Below are positions 25,404-34,209 of a stretch of DNA of 64,000 bases, piece by piece (positions within the stretch are counted from its first letter, which is position 1; each line of letters starts with the position of its first letter). The notes under the pieces were generated by a model. It ran no database searches. It was not told the origin of the DNA and saw nothing but the letters and a program-made list of their open reading frames with translations. Location of the stretch: positions 558,001 through 622,000 of the forward strand of contig CAVVKG010000009.1 in assembly GCA_963748925.1 (NCBI GenBank), written 5' to 3'. Position numbers and translations under genes: made by a program. Origin of the DNA: Cryomorpha sp963748925 (GTDB taxonomy: Bacteria; Bacteroidota; Bacteroidia; Flavobacteriales_D; Cryomorphaceae).

Positions 25404-26555
25404 ATGAAACACTACCTTTATCTTGCTGGTATCTTTACCATATTCACTACATCTTGCTGCAAAGAGCCGATTGAAATTCCTGAACCGATTAACGTAAAAA
25501 ACAGAGCAGTTGCTACTTATGGAGAAATAGGCTTTGCCACTTATGTCGATTGTTACCAAACTGCGCTGGATTTAGAAGACGCAGTCAACTCATTTATTGA
25601 AGAACCAACGGCATTAGGTTTAGAAGCATGCAAGGCAGCCTGGAGAAAAGCACGAATTCCTTACGCGCAATCTGAAATTTTTCGCTTTTCGAATGTTCCT
25701 ATTGACGACGCGAATAGCCGAGATAAGTTAGTGAATTCGTGGCCAATCGACCCATTCTACATTGACTACACTGAAAACGAACCTGAAAGCGGTATCATAA
25801 ATAATATTTTGTCTTATCCAGACATTTCAAAGGATTTGCTAGTCGATCTAAATGCAGCGAGTTCTGCAACTTCGATAACGACAGGCTACCATGCTATCGA
25901 ATTTTTACTTTGGGGACAGGATTTGAATCTGAGTTCGTCTGGAAACCGACCTTACACGGACTATCTAACTGGGCCTGAAGGAACAGCCGAAAATCAAGAT
26001 CGTAGGGGGCAATACCTTGTTTTGATCACCGAACTGCTTGTGGATATTCTTTTTGAAGTGCAGGAAGAATGGGCGCCTGGTGCCGAATTCCGTGAATCTT
26101 TATTGGTAGATAGTAATATCATCACAATTTCAAGTGGATTTTTTGAGTCTGTTGAAAGGCTTTGCGTAGACGAGCTTGGAGGTAAAGGGATGGAATATCC
26201 TGTAAATGAACAAAGTCAATATTATGAACAATCTAATTTTAGCGACAATACCACTATGGATATCCGAATGACATACCAAGGTATCAAGAATGTTTATTTT
26301 GGAAGCTACTCATCTTACTCGGGCTCAAGAATCTCTAAAAATAGTTTTAACTGGGCCTATGAGGCCAGGTCTCTCTATGCTGATAATCGCGCAGAAGCTG
26401 TCTTCGTGACAGTTGACTTAAATATGAACTTGCTTCCATCTCCATTTGATCAGGGTATATTTAACAATCAGGAAGATATAACGAGCACAGTTGAATCTCT
26501 CGATTATCTCCATAGTGTTTTACAAGATGTCGCTCAAGTATTAGATGCGGAGTAA
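25404..26555 (+). CDS. Imelysin-family lipoprotein
   Basis: 383 residues from the ATG at 25404. Lipoprotein signal ending at Cys18 (FTTSC, followed by another Cys). The imelysin fold is indicated by the GYHAIEFLLWGQDL block, in which Gly161, His163 and Glu166 form the GxHxxE motif. A second half-repeat is seen near LVLITELLVDILFEVQEEW. Imelysin and EfeO-type proteins bind periplasmic iron or other metals; no peptidase activity is expected. It stands alone, divergent from the copper regulator and convergent with the arsenic genes. Confidence 0.87.
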   Translation: MKHYLYLAGIFTIFTTSCCKEPIEIPEPINVKNRAVATYGEIGFATYVDCYQTALDLEDAVNSFIEEPTALGLEACKAAWRKARIPYAQSEIFRFSNVPIDDANSRDKLVNSWPIDPFYIDYTENEPESGIINNILSYPDISKDLLVDLNAASSATSITTGYHAIEFLLWGQDLNLSSSGNRPYTDYLTGPEGTAENQDRRGQYLVLITELLVDILFEVQEEWAPGAEFRESLLVDSNIITISSGFFESVERLCVDELGGKGMEYPVNEQSQYYEQSNFSDNTTMDIRMTYQGIKNVYFGSYSSYSGSRISKNSFNWAYEARSLYADNRAEAVFVTVDLNMNLLPSPFDQGIFNNQEDITSTVESLDYLHSVLQDVAQVLDAE

Positions 26556-26568
26556 TTTAGTACAAATT

Positions 26569-26889
26569 CTATTTATAAATAATCAGAATGCAACCTAAGC
26601 TCGGAAAAAGCCGGTTTTGCAAAGTTTCTGGATTATCTCTTTTGATGTAATCCGTTGGCAAAAAAGGGTTGACCACAACCGATTTTACTAATCTCATTGG
26701 TTTCAGGAGGAGCATTCTCTCAAATACTTTTTTGTCTTCCAGAATGGAAACCCAACCAACTCGATCAATGCCAAACAGAATTAATTACTCGTGCAAAAGC
26801 TTGACTGAAATTGATGTCTGGAGCTGTGGAATCTTGAAGTGAGATATTTGATTAAACTCAAAGTATCCTGTCCAGAATTTAAATAGCAT
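26569..26889 (-). pseudogene. Degenerate small ORF after the ACR3 gene, one in-frame stop
   Basis: A minus-strand frame of 106 codons begins with ATG 4 bp after the ACR3 stop codon and ends at TAG 26569-26571. A single TAA at 26785-26787 splits it into 34 and 71 codons. The second part has ordinary protein composition (FGIDRVGWVSILEDKKVFE...NPFLPTDYIKRDNPETLQ), which argues against chance. I do not recognise the family. It may be the broken last gene of the arsenic operon. Confidence 0.45.
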
Positions 26890-26893
26890 TAAA

Positions 26894-27955
26894 TCAATAC
26901 CTCCATTTATTAGCCAGGGAAACCAAAGAAAGCATAACCGGGACTTCAATCAGCACACCAACAACAGTCGTTAATGCCGCTCCGGAATTTAACCCGAATA
27001 GGGAAATGGCTACAGCCACTGCTAATTCGAAAAAATTGCTTGCGCCTATCATTGCGGAAGGAGCACAAACATTATGCTTGAGTTTTAAGAATTTACCTGT
27101 AAACCAACTTAAGAAAAAGATAAAATAGGTCTGTAAGGTAAGTGGTATGGCAATAAGCAATATTGCTAATGGGCTATCAATTATCTTTTCGCCTTGAAAG
27201 GCAAATATTAAGATGAGCGTAGATAAGAGCGCTATAATTGACACAGGCTTTAGCTTCTTTAAGAATACATTTTGAAACCATTCTTCGCCTTTTGCTTTAC
27301 GCAGAATTTTATTGGATACATAACCCGTTATTAGTGGAAACACGACAAAAACCATTACGGATGTGATTAATGTATTGTATGGAATCCCTATAGATTTATC
27401 GCTCGTTCCATTTGAAAAGTCAATACCAAAAAAAGTAAACAATAACCCGACAATAGGTATAAATGCGATCAGTAAAATCAAATCATTTACAGATACTTGA
27501 ACAAGCGTATAATTTGCGTCACCTTTAGTTAAATATGACCAAACAAATACCATAGCTGTGCAGGGAGCAGCCCCAAGTAAAATGGCACCGGCTAAATATT
27601 GTTCAGCGTCTTGAGGTGTAATCCATGCACTGTATAGGTGATAGAAAAAGATATAGCTAAATAATGCCATGGTGAATGGTTTAATTAGCCAATTCACCGC
27701 TACAGTTAAACCCAATCCTTTTATATTTTTCGATACATATTTTATAGATGAAAAGTCAATTTGCACCATCATCGGATAAATCATTAACCAAACAAGAATG
27801 GCTACCGGCACGTTTACAGTATAAACATTCCAATCACTCAATATTGTAATTGAATCACCGGAAATAAAACCTAAGCCTATTCCTACAGCTATGCATAGCA
27901 CAACCCAAACGGTGAGATACTTTTCGAAAAAGCCTATTTTATTTTCTTCGCTCAT
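26894..27955 (-). CDS. acr3: ACR3-family arsenite efflux transporter
   Basis: 353 residues with about ten predicted membrane helices. Family blocks are LVWLMIYPMMVQIDF near 56-70, the conserved Cys in GAAPCTAMVFVWSYLTKGDANYT near 128-150, and a late Gly/Asn-rich SAMIGASNFFELAVAVAISLFG. It expels arsenite using the proton gradient. The ATG overlaps the arsC stop by 4 bp (ATGA), so translation may be coupled to the frameshifted arsC. Confidence 0.92.
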   Translation of the reverse strand: MSEENKIGFFEKYLTVWVVLCIAVGIGLGFISGDSITILSDWNVYTVNVPVAILVWLMIYPMMVQIDFSSIKYVSKNIKGLGLTVAVNWLIKPFTMALFSYIFFYHLYSAWITPQDAEQYLAGAILLGAAPCTAMVFVWSYLTKGDANYTLVQVSVNDLILLIAFIPIVGLLFTFFGIDFSNGTSDKSIGIPYNTLITSVMVFVVFPLITGYVSNKILRKAKGEEWFQNVFLKKLKPVSIIALLSTLILIFAFQGEKIIDSPLAILLIAIPLTLQTYFIFFLSWFTGKFLKLKHNVCAPSAMIGASNFFELAVAVAISLFGLNSGAALTTVVGVLIEVPVMLSLVSLANKWRY

Positions 27956-28565
27956 TGCAATTTGATTTTTGAAAAGACGTAAAATAACTCGGTTGCGATT
28001 TGCAGACTTCTTTCGCTGTATTTTTCGGCTTGCTGCGGGGTGTTGTCAAATGCCTTTGGGTCATCGAAAGTTATTGGAATACGTTTTTCGGCGCCCGGAA
28101 CATACGGACACGCTTCATTGGCCGAATCGCAAGTCATAATTGCTACAAATTTGGATTTTGGATTGAAATCATCATCAAGCTTTTTTGAAAATCCAATGAC
28201 GGGATGTTCATTCTCAGCATATTTAATACTGTAAATGGGTTGTGGCCCTCAGAAAGCGTTTTGATTTCAAAGCCAGAACTTCTCAAAGTTTCAGCAATCA
28301 TCGGAAAAAGAGCTGTTCTCTCTGTACCACCTGAATAGCAAAACACATTTTGGATATTAAAATGGTAAGCTAAGCTTTGTGCCCAAACCTGTGATAAATG
28401 GCTTCTTCGTGAATTGTGCGTACAGATGAAATTGATACGGATTTCCTGATCATTCGAAACTTTAGATTGGATGAATTCTGTTAGCGGTTTTAATATTGCT
28501 TTGCGTTCTTTGGTGATAATCTTAATATTTAAAGACTCAATCACCTCTTCAATTTTTGTAAACAT
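27952..28565 (-). pseudogene. arsC: Arsenate reductase (LMW-phosphatase type) with frameshift
   Basis: The first 102 codons encode a thiol phosphatase-fold arsenate reductase with FICTHNSRRSHLSQVWAQ (Cys48, CX5R loop) and the SGGTERTALFPMIAETLRSSGF segment. At 28237-28239 (CCC on the minus strand) one base is missing. In the next frame the expected protein continues without a break as IYSIKYAENEHPVIGFSKK, then MTCDSANEACPYVPGAEK and a normal C-terminus ending at 27952. Restoring one base would give about 204 residues, the usual length. Either a recent mutation or a sequencing error at a homopolymer. No arsR gene is next to it. Confidence 0.85.
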
Positions 28566-28598
28566 CTTTTCACGGGCATTTTTATAACGTTAGATATT

Positions 28599-28616
28599 AA
28601 TTGCAATATTACGATT
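28599..28616. promoter_or_regulatory. Possible ArsR-type operator before arsC
   Basis: AATTGCAATATTACGATT is an imperfect dyad about 35 bp before the arsC start. On the minus strand it overlaps TAATATTG, one mismatch from the TAnnTTTG box. Operators for ArsR-type repressors often have this AT-rich dyad form; no ArsR gene is in the window. Confidence 0.3.
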
Positions 28617-28856
28617 AGTGTTTAGAAGTCTCTAAATTAAAGTTCGTTTTTCTTTCGTGGATTACATTTAATTGAATCTGACTTTCCAAGCAAAACCTTT
28701 TTTAAAACACGCCTTTATCAAACCGATATCCTTATTGGTTATATTTGACTTTGAACCAGTCAATATTCTTATAGCATTTTAATAGCTTGTCTATTAACAA
28801 AACGGATTGACAGGGCAGTTGCAAGTATTGCCTGGAATTACATCCACACACTTTAA

Positions 28857-31058
28857 ATGACCAAGCCGACATATTCATTGCTAAATACTTACCTGCGGCA
28901 TTTCCTGATTGTGGTTTTCACGTGCGCATTAGCTACGGGTCTTCAGGCTCAATCCTACGTGTGGTCAAAGAGCTTGAAAGGTTATGGAACTTCTACAGTA
29001 GAAAACCTCGAGCCTGGAATGTCTTTAGCCTATGACATCGCTCTGGATTCGGAAAAAAATGTAATCATCACCGGATATTCCACGGATTCTGTTGATTTTG
29101 ATCCCGGGGCTAATCTGCAAATTTTACGAACCCCGGATCAAAATCCATATTTAGCAAAGTACGATACAAACGGAAACTTACTATGGGCGCATGTTTTCCC
29201 TTCGGGGTGGAATGCTTATGGGAATTCAATTACGGTTGATCAAAATGACAATGTAATATTTACCGGAAACGGAACGCTGCCTACGGATTTTGATCCCGGG
29301 GCGGGTGAATTTATCCTTGGGCAATCTAATCCAGATGCTGGGTTTGCTTTTTTTGCCAAATTCGACCCAAATGGAAACTTCATTTTTGCAAAAGAGTTTT
29401 ATGGCGATTTTGGCGCTGTTCCGAATAAAGTTCTTTGCGACGAAGAAGGAAATATTTTACTGTCTGGTCGTTTTTATGGATTACTTGATATCGATCCAGG
29501 TTCTGCTGAGCTCATCCTGAATGGACAGAATGGCGGTGGGTTCTGGGCAAAATACGACCCCGACGGTAATCTGATTTACGGGAAGTCTCTAAGTGGGATT
29601 AGTAATATTGGCGACATAACAGATATGTCACTTTGTGAAAATGGAGACATCCTGCTTTCCGGTTATTTTGGAAATTTGGTAGATTTTGACCCCGGTGTCG
29701 ATGAATTCTTCATGGAAGCAGACAGTCAGGCAGATCGCTTTTTTGCCCGCTATACCTCAAATGGCAATTTAATTTGGGCAAAAAGGCTGAACATTAACAG
29801 CTATGGCTGCTGCTCGCCAAGTGAAAATATTTGTATTCGTGAAAACACGCAAGGTGATATTTTAATCGCCGGAAATTTTAAACAAACCGCCGACTTTGAT
29901 CCAGGGCCCGGGCAGATTTATCTTTTTGGCGGACTAGCGACATCAGCCTATTTTGCAAAGTTTACCGCTCAGGGAAATTTCATATGGGCAAAAAGTCTGA
30001 CGGGTGGTTTTTGCCCCGTTTATGATATGGAGATAGATTGCAGAGATAATATTTATTTAACGGGATCATTAGGTGGTGCAGATTTTGATCCTTCCTCTTC
30101 AATAGCTTATTTACAGTCAAATCTCCAATCTGCATCTACTCATTTCATGGCGAAATATGACATTGATGGTAATTTTGTAAACGTAAAACAGATTGGCGGA
30201 AGCAGCAGCGGACCGCTTATAGTCTCAACGGTATTAAGTGACGAACATCAGTATATGGCAGGCGGATTTCGATACACGGTTGATTTTGATCCTGATGAAG
30301 GTGAAGAATTATTAACCATGGGCGGCACAGGCTGGAATACTTATTTTGCAAAGTACGAACTTGATATTGACCCAGATCGGGTAGACACTACGATATGTGA
30401 TCAGGATCAAATTACTCTGGATGTGACCACTCCCAATGCCACCTATTTGTGGAGTACTGGCGATACTCGGCCGACCTTGGAAGTTGATAAACCCGGCGAC
30501 TATACTGTGGTGATTTATCAGGAAGAATGTACTCTGTATCAGAATTTCAATGTTGATTTTGCATCACTACCCTTATTGGAAATAGATAGCACGCTAAAGA
30601 TTTGTAACGACAGCGAATTGAATATTCAGCTCAATCCATTAGGATACAATATCTTGTGGAGTGATGACTCAATAGATTCTATTCGCACAATCAGTCAGCC
30701 GGGGCTTTATTGGGTTCAGTTTTACGATTCCTTGTGTTCTCGCACAGATACTTTTCATCTGGATTTTTACGACTGTGAAGTTATACTGACCATGCCCAAC
30801 GTGTTTACACCAAATGGCGACGGAAGGAATGACGTTTTTGCAGCTCTGCAAATGAAAGGAATCCTTAAAGCAAAGCTTTTTATCTTTAATCGCTGGGGGA
30901 AACAAATTTATCAGTCAACCGATTTATCTCAGGGCTGGGATGGCTCCATCGCGGGCGAACCGGCAACGGAAGGGATTTATAATTGGGTAGTCCAATATCA
31001 AACTGTACTGGGCAAATCTGATGGACAATCGGGCACAGTTAATTTGTTTAGAGAGTGA
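28857..31058 (+). CDS. Secreted repeat protein with T9SS type B (gliding-motility-associated) domain
   Basis: 733 residues. Signal peptide about 1-32 (TGLQAQ). Residues about 35-500 hold roughly eight imperfect repeats of about 55 residues, each with a phrase like AKYDTNGNLLWA and a VDFDPG turn; this is the SBBP-like propeller pattern. The ig-like region (about 505-640) has conserved Cys and Trp-Ser pairs. The C-terminal domain (about 648-733: VFTPNGDGRNDVF...FNRWGKQIYQS...WDGS) is the gliding-motility-associated or type B sorting domain. A surface protein of unknown ligand. It is not clearly part of an operon. Confidence 0.85.
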   Translation: MTKPTYSLLNTYLRHFLIVVFTCALATGLQAQSYVWSKSLKGYGTSTVENLEPGMSLAYDIALDSEKNVIITGYSTDSVDFDPGANLQILRTPDQNPYLAKYDTNGNLLWAHVFPSGWNAYGNSITVDQNDNVIFTGNGTLPTDFDPGAGEFILGQSNPDAGFAFFAKFDPNGNFIFAKEFYGDFGAVPNKVLCDEEGNILLSGRFYGLLDIDPGSAELILNGQNGGGFWAKYDPDGNLIYGKSLSGISNIGDITDMSLCENGDILLSGYFGNLVDFDPGVDEFFMEADSQADRFFARYTSNGNLIWAKRLNINSYGCCSPSENICIRENTQGDILIAGNFKQTADFDPGPGQIYLFGGLATSAYFAKFTAQGNFIWAKSLTGGFCPVYDMEIDCRDNIYLTGSLGGADFDPSSSIAYLQSNLQSASTHFMAKYDIDGNFVNVKQIGGSSSGPLIVSTVLSDEHQYMAGGFRYTVDFDPDEGEELLTMGGTGWNTYFAKYELDIDPDRVDTTICDQDQITLDVTTPNATYLWSTGDTRPTLEVDKPGDYTVVIYQEECTLYQNFNVDFASLPLLEIDSTLKICNDSELNIQLNPLGYNILWSDDSIDSIRTISQPGLYWVQFYDSLCSRTDTFHLDFYDCEVILTMPNVFTPNGDGRNDVFAALQMKGILKAKLFIFNRWGKQIYQSTDLSQGWDGSIAGEPATEGIYNWVVQYQTVLGKSDGQSGTVNLFRE

Positions 31059-31608
31059 GGTCTGGGAAGTTTTCGGACTGCACAATCCGTACTCTGCCGC
31101 ATTTGCAATGCTGGGGAATCAAATTTCGAAATTGAAATACTCAGCAAAGGTAGAGATCAGGTTTAATTTTCACGCGAAGAGTCTATCGACTATAGTTTTT
31201 GATTCAAATACCCGAGCATTGCAAATGCAGGGGAGCGGAAACTTTCAACTATTATGGAAAAATTGGAATTCATGCATACTTTTTCAGAATAATTTACCGT
31301 TCGGTTATTAGGTTATAACGGTGCTAAATGTCATTCTGAAACGAGGTGAAAAATGCTCTCCAATAAAAAGATAATCAAACAATTAACCAGCCTTTTGCGG
31401 CTTTTAAAAGTGTGAATTTTGAAATGGAATTCTACTCGAATATATAGCTATTTGTAAATCTTTATGCCGCACTAAATTCTCATTAATTCCCCCTACCTCT
31501 TTCGCGGTATTTTTAAGTTTTGGAGTGAAAATTAGAACCAATCTCTTGCCAGATTTCTTTTCTCGCTATTTCTTTGCCTTGTTTTTAATCAGTCTAAATA
31601 AGAATAAG
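31059..31608. other. Intergenic region before the HmuY operon
   Basis: 550 bp without a convincing gene. It holds an inverted repeat element at 31099-31228 and, nearer the operon, AT-rich sequence. No box with a full TAnnTTTG match is obvious just before the ATG at 31609; the closest candidate is near 31510-31520. Confidence 0.45.
31099..31228. repeat. 130-bp element bounded by a perfect 14-bp inverted repeat
   Basis: GCATTTGCAATGCT at 31099-31112 and its exact complement at 31215-31228. The similarity continues inward in part (GGGGAATCAAAT against GGGTATTTGAATCAAA). No coding sequence lies inside. It resembles a small palindromic repeat or MITE-like remnant. Confidence 0.5.
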
Positions 31609-32835
31609 ATGAAATATACATTTACCCTATTATTTGCCGCTTTCACTACAGCAATTTTTGCACAACAGGTAAGCGATGTGGTGGTTACCGGAGCCGGTTA
31701 TACCAACCAAATCTGGTACAGCCTTCAGGCAGGCGAAGTAGCCTCAGCTCCAAAAGATAATTGGGATCTGGCTTTTGAAACTACCGGATTTACTTCGAGC
31801 ATCCGAATCAATGAACAAAAAGGAATGGCAGTTTTTGCCGCGCCATTTACCACAGCAGAGTGGGCCGATCTGGATACAGCTTCAATGTCGTCAGACTGGC
31901 AATTGCTGCACAACGATCCGAAATATTGGGAGCGGGGAGCGTTCAATCAGTCCTCTACTGCTGATGTAGATTTGGGTTGGGGAATTTACAATCCGGTGAC
32001 CCATGTAGTTTCGGGCGATAGCCTTTACGTGGTAAAATTGGCGAATGGCGATTTTAAGAAATTGAGAATTGATAACCTCTCTTCCGGAGTATACAACTTT
32101 ACTTATGCCAATCTGGATGGGACGGAAGAGATACCAGCCCAATTGGTAAAAGCTGACTTCGCCGGAAAGAATTTCGGGTACTACAATATGGAGACTAATG
32201 AAGTGGTAGATCGCGAACCGGCTAGCGAAGCCTGGGACATTACTTTTACCAAATACATTGACATGATTGGCCCTGACAGCGACACGCCTTACGGAGTAAC
32301 AGGAGTGTTACAGAATTACAGCGCCATTACTTCACAGGCAGAGGCACCGGTTGATGAAGCGGGACCTTATGATTTTTCATACTCTTCCGAGATAAACATC
32401 ATCGGATATGACTGGAAAACCTTCGATTTTACTGAAGGCTATATCATAGCCGAAGATCTTTCTTACTTTATTCAAGGTGGTGATGGAATTATCTATCAAA
32501 TAATCTTTACAGGATTTGGCGGATCAGCTACGGGCGAATATGAGTTTATCATTGAAGAAGTAGGTACGGTGGGTCTTACCGAAGCAGAGAAATACAACCT
32601 CAACTCATACCCAAATCCGAGCAATGGACAGGATGTGAACCTAAGCTGGGAATCTACAGCGTTCAGCAGTCTCCACATTCTCGACTTATCCGGAAAGCTT
32701 GTTTCAAGCATCAGCCTTTCGGGCAATGCGCAAAGCACCCGCATAAGCACACAAACCCTGAAGCCAGGAGTGTATATTGTTCAACTTTCGGGTGACAATG
32801 TGGTTGCAAATCAGAAGCTTATAGTAACTAATTAA
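31609..32835 (+). CDS. HmuY-like haem-binding protein with T9SS type A sorting domain
   Basis: 408 residues from the ATG at 31609; a GTG 84 bp upstream would add 28 residues before the signal peptide and is rejected. Signal peptide about 1-19 (TAIFAQ). The HmuY-like region (about 22-325) begins AGYTNQIWYSLQAGEV and NWDLAFE and includes WDITFTKYIDM and INIIGYDWKTFDF. All of these are mirrored in the lipoprotein at 36431-37399. The C-terminus (about 335-408, from SYPNPSNG) is a T9SS sorting domain. First gene of a five-gene operon with a TonB receptor. Haem is the known ligand of HmuY; here it is inferred. Confidence 0.75.
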   Translation: MKYTFTLLFAAFTTAIFAQQVSDVVVTGAGYTNQIWYSLQAGEVASAPKDNWDLAFETTGFTSSIRINEQKGMAVFAAPFTTAEWADLDTASMSSDWQLLHNDPKYWERGAFNQSSTADVDLGWGIYNPVTHVVSGDSLYVVKLANGDFKKLRIDNLSSGVYNFTYANLDGTEEIPAQLVKADFAGKNFGYYNMETNEVVDREPASEAWDITFTKYIDMIGPDSDTPYGVTGVLQNYSAITSQAEAPVDEAGPYDFSYSSEINIIGYDWKTFDFTEGYIIAEDLSYFIQGGDGIIYQIIFTGFGGSATGEYEFIIEEVGTVGLTEAEKYNLNSYPNPSNGQDVNLSWESTAFSSLHILDLSGKLVSSISLSGNAQSTRISTQTLKPGVYIVQLSGDNVVANQKLIVTN

Positions 32836-32872
32836 TATTTTTTAAACTCTCCATAATATCAAACATTCGAGT

Positions 32873-33784
32873 ATGAAAACGCTTATAACAATTCTAATAT
32901 TTTCAATTACGGCTCTATTCGCGGAAGCGCAAACCCCCGCCAAAAAAGAGCAAGACCGCAAAGCTATTATGGCTATGGAGGGATGCTACAAAGTAACCTT
33001 TGACTTTGCAGAAACTTTTGCCCCGGACACGGCATACGATTATCACGAACGATACAACTCATGGGGAATAGAATATGTATTGGTGCTAACAAACCAGCCA
33101 GACCTAATACAACTTCAACATTTATTAATCATTAATGACTCTACTATAATTAAGCACTGGCGTCAAGACTGGGTCTATGAGGAAACCAGCCTACTGAGCT
33201 ATCAGGGAGACCGTAATTATAAAACAATTAAATACAATCCTGAAGAGGTGAAAGGTACCTGGACTCAAAAAGTTTATCAGGTGGATGATAGTCCGCGCTA
33301 TGAGTCAAAAGGCACCTGGGTTCACGTAGATGGAAAACATTATTGGGAAGGAACAGGTTATGCGCCACTTCCACGCAGAGAGTTTTCAAAGCGCAGTGAT
33401 TACAATATCGTAAAGCGAAATAGCCGGATGGAGCTCGCAGAAGATGGCTGGTTTCTTGAGCAGGATAATGAAAAAATTATCAGAACCGAGCAGGGTGATA
33501 AACTTCTATGTCATGAAAAAGGAATGGAAAAATTCACTAAAGGCGATTACAACTGCCAACCGGCCATAACCTGGTGGGAAGAGAATAAAGACTATTGGGC
33601 TGATGTGCGAGAGGCATGGACTGAGATTTTTGAAGAAAACCCACAGATGAAATTTCAAAAAAAGGTAGATGACCAAATGCTCTGGCAGCAACTTTTTAAA
33701 GTTGGAGATGAGGTTGCATCAAGCGATAGTGCAGACTCGAAAGCAAAAGTTAAAGCCATAATATTAAAATATCTTCAAGCATGA
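32873..33784 (+). CDS. DUF6607-family secreted protein
   Basis: 303 residues with a signal peptide (about 1-19, FAEAQ). Typical phrases are MEGCYKVTFDFAETFAPD near 34-51, LQHLLIINDSTIIKHWRQDW near 78-97 and a Trp-rich KGTWVHVDGKHYWEGTGYAPLPRRE near 150-173. I recall the family as DUF6607, often beside haem or iron uptake genes; no activity is established. It lies 37 bp after the HmuY-like gene and overlaps the next gene by 4 bp. Confidence 0.72.
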   Translation: MKTLITILIFSITALFAEAQTPAKKEQDRKAIMAMEGCYKVTFDFAETFAPDTAYDYHERYNSWGIEYVLVLTNQPDLIQLQHLLIINDSTIIKHWRQDWVYEETSLLSYQGDRNYKTIKYNPEEVKGTWTQKVYQVDDSPRYESKGTWVHVDGKHYWEGTGYAPLPRREFSKRSDYNIVKRNSRMELAEDGWFLEQDNEKIIRTEQGDKLLCHEKGMEKFTKGDYNCQPAITWWEENKDYWADVREAWTEIFEENPQMKFQKKVDDQMLWQQLFKVGDEVASSDSADSKAKVKAIILKYLQA

Positions 33785-34209
33785 CGAAAGCAAGAAAAAA
33801 GGAAATTGTTCTGACGGTTGCGTCGGTTGCTCTCGGATTATTTTTTATTTATGCCGGATCAAAAAAAGTATTTTTCCCACCCGCGCCACGCAGCGGAGGG
33901 CCATCGACAGTTCCTGTTGAATTTATTGATCTTATAAGAGCACTTAAAGCCACAGGATACTTTATGATTGTGGTAGCATGGACACAAATGATCTCAGGCC
34001 TTTTACTACTTTGGAAGAAGACAAGATTATTGGGAGCGCTCCTTCTGCTCCCGGTAAGCTTTCAGATTTTTACAATTCATCTCGCACTCGATAACCGCGT
34101 AGATGAGTATATCCTCACCGGGTTTCTCTTTCTGATTAATGTGCTGCTTATCTTGCCCTATTTGGGTAGGCTTATAATTAATCAGAACCAGATTGTAACA
34201 GCAGAATGA
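33781..34209 (+). CDS. DoxX-like four-helix membrane protein
   Basis: 142 residues with four predicted membrane helices (about 10-27, 58-78, 84-103 and 112-131). The first ends in YAGSKKVF, a DoxX-type phrase. It overlaps both neighbours by 4 bp (ATGA junctions), so it belongs to the same translation unit as the DUF6607 protein and the TonB receptor. Role in the uptake system is unknown. Confidence 0.75.
   Translation: MTKARKKEIVLTVASVALGLFFIYAGSKKVFFPPAPRSGGPSTVPVEFIDLIRALKATGYFMIVVAWTQMISGLLLLWKKTRLLGALLLLPVSFQIFTIHLALDNRVDEYILTGFLFLINVLLILPYLGRLIINQNQIVTAE

Noticed and set aside
31525..31608. GTG start 84 bp before the HmuY-like gene
   Set aside because: It would put 28 residues before a complete signal peptide that starts at the ATG 31609.
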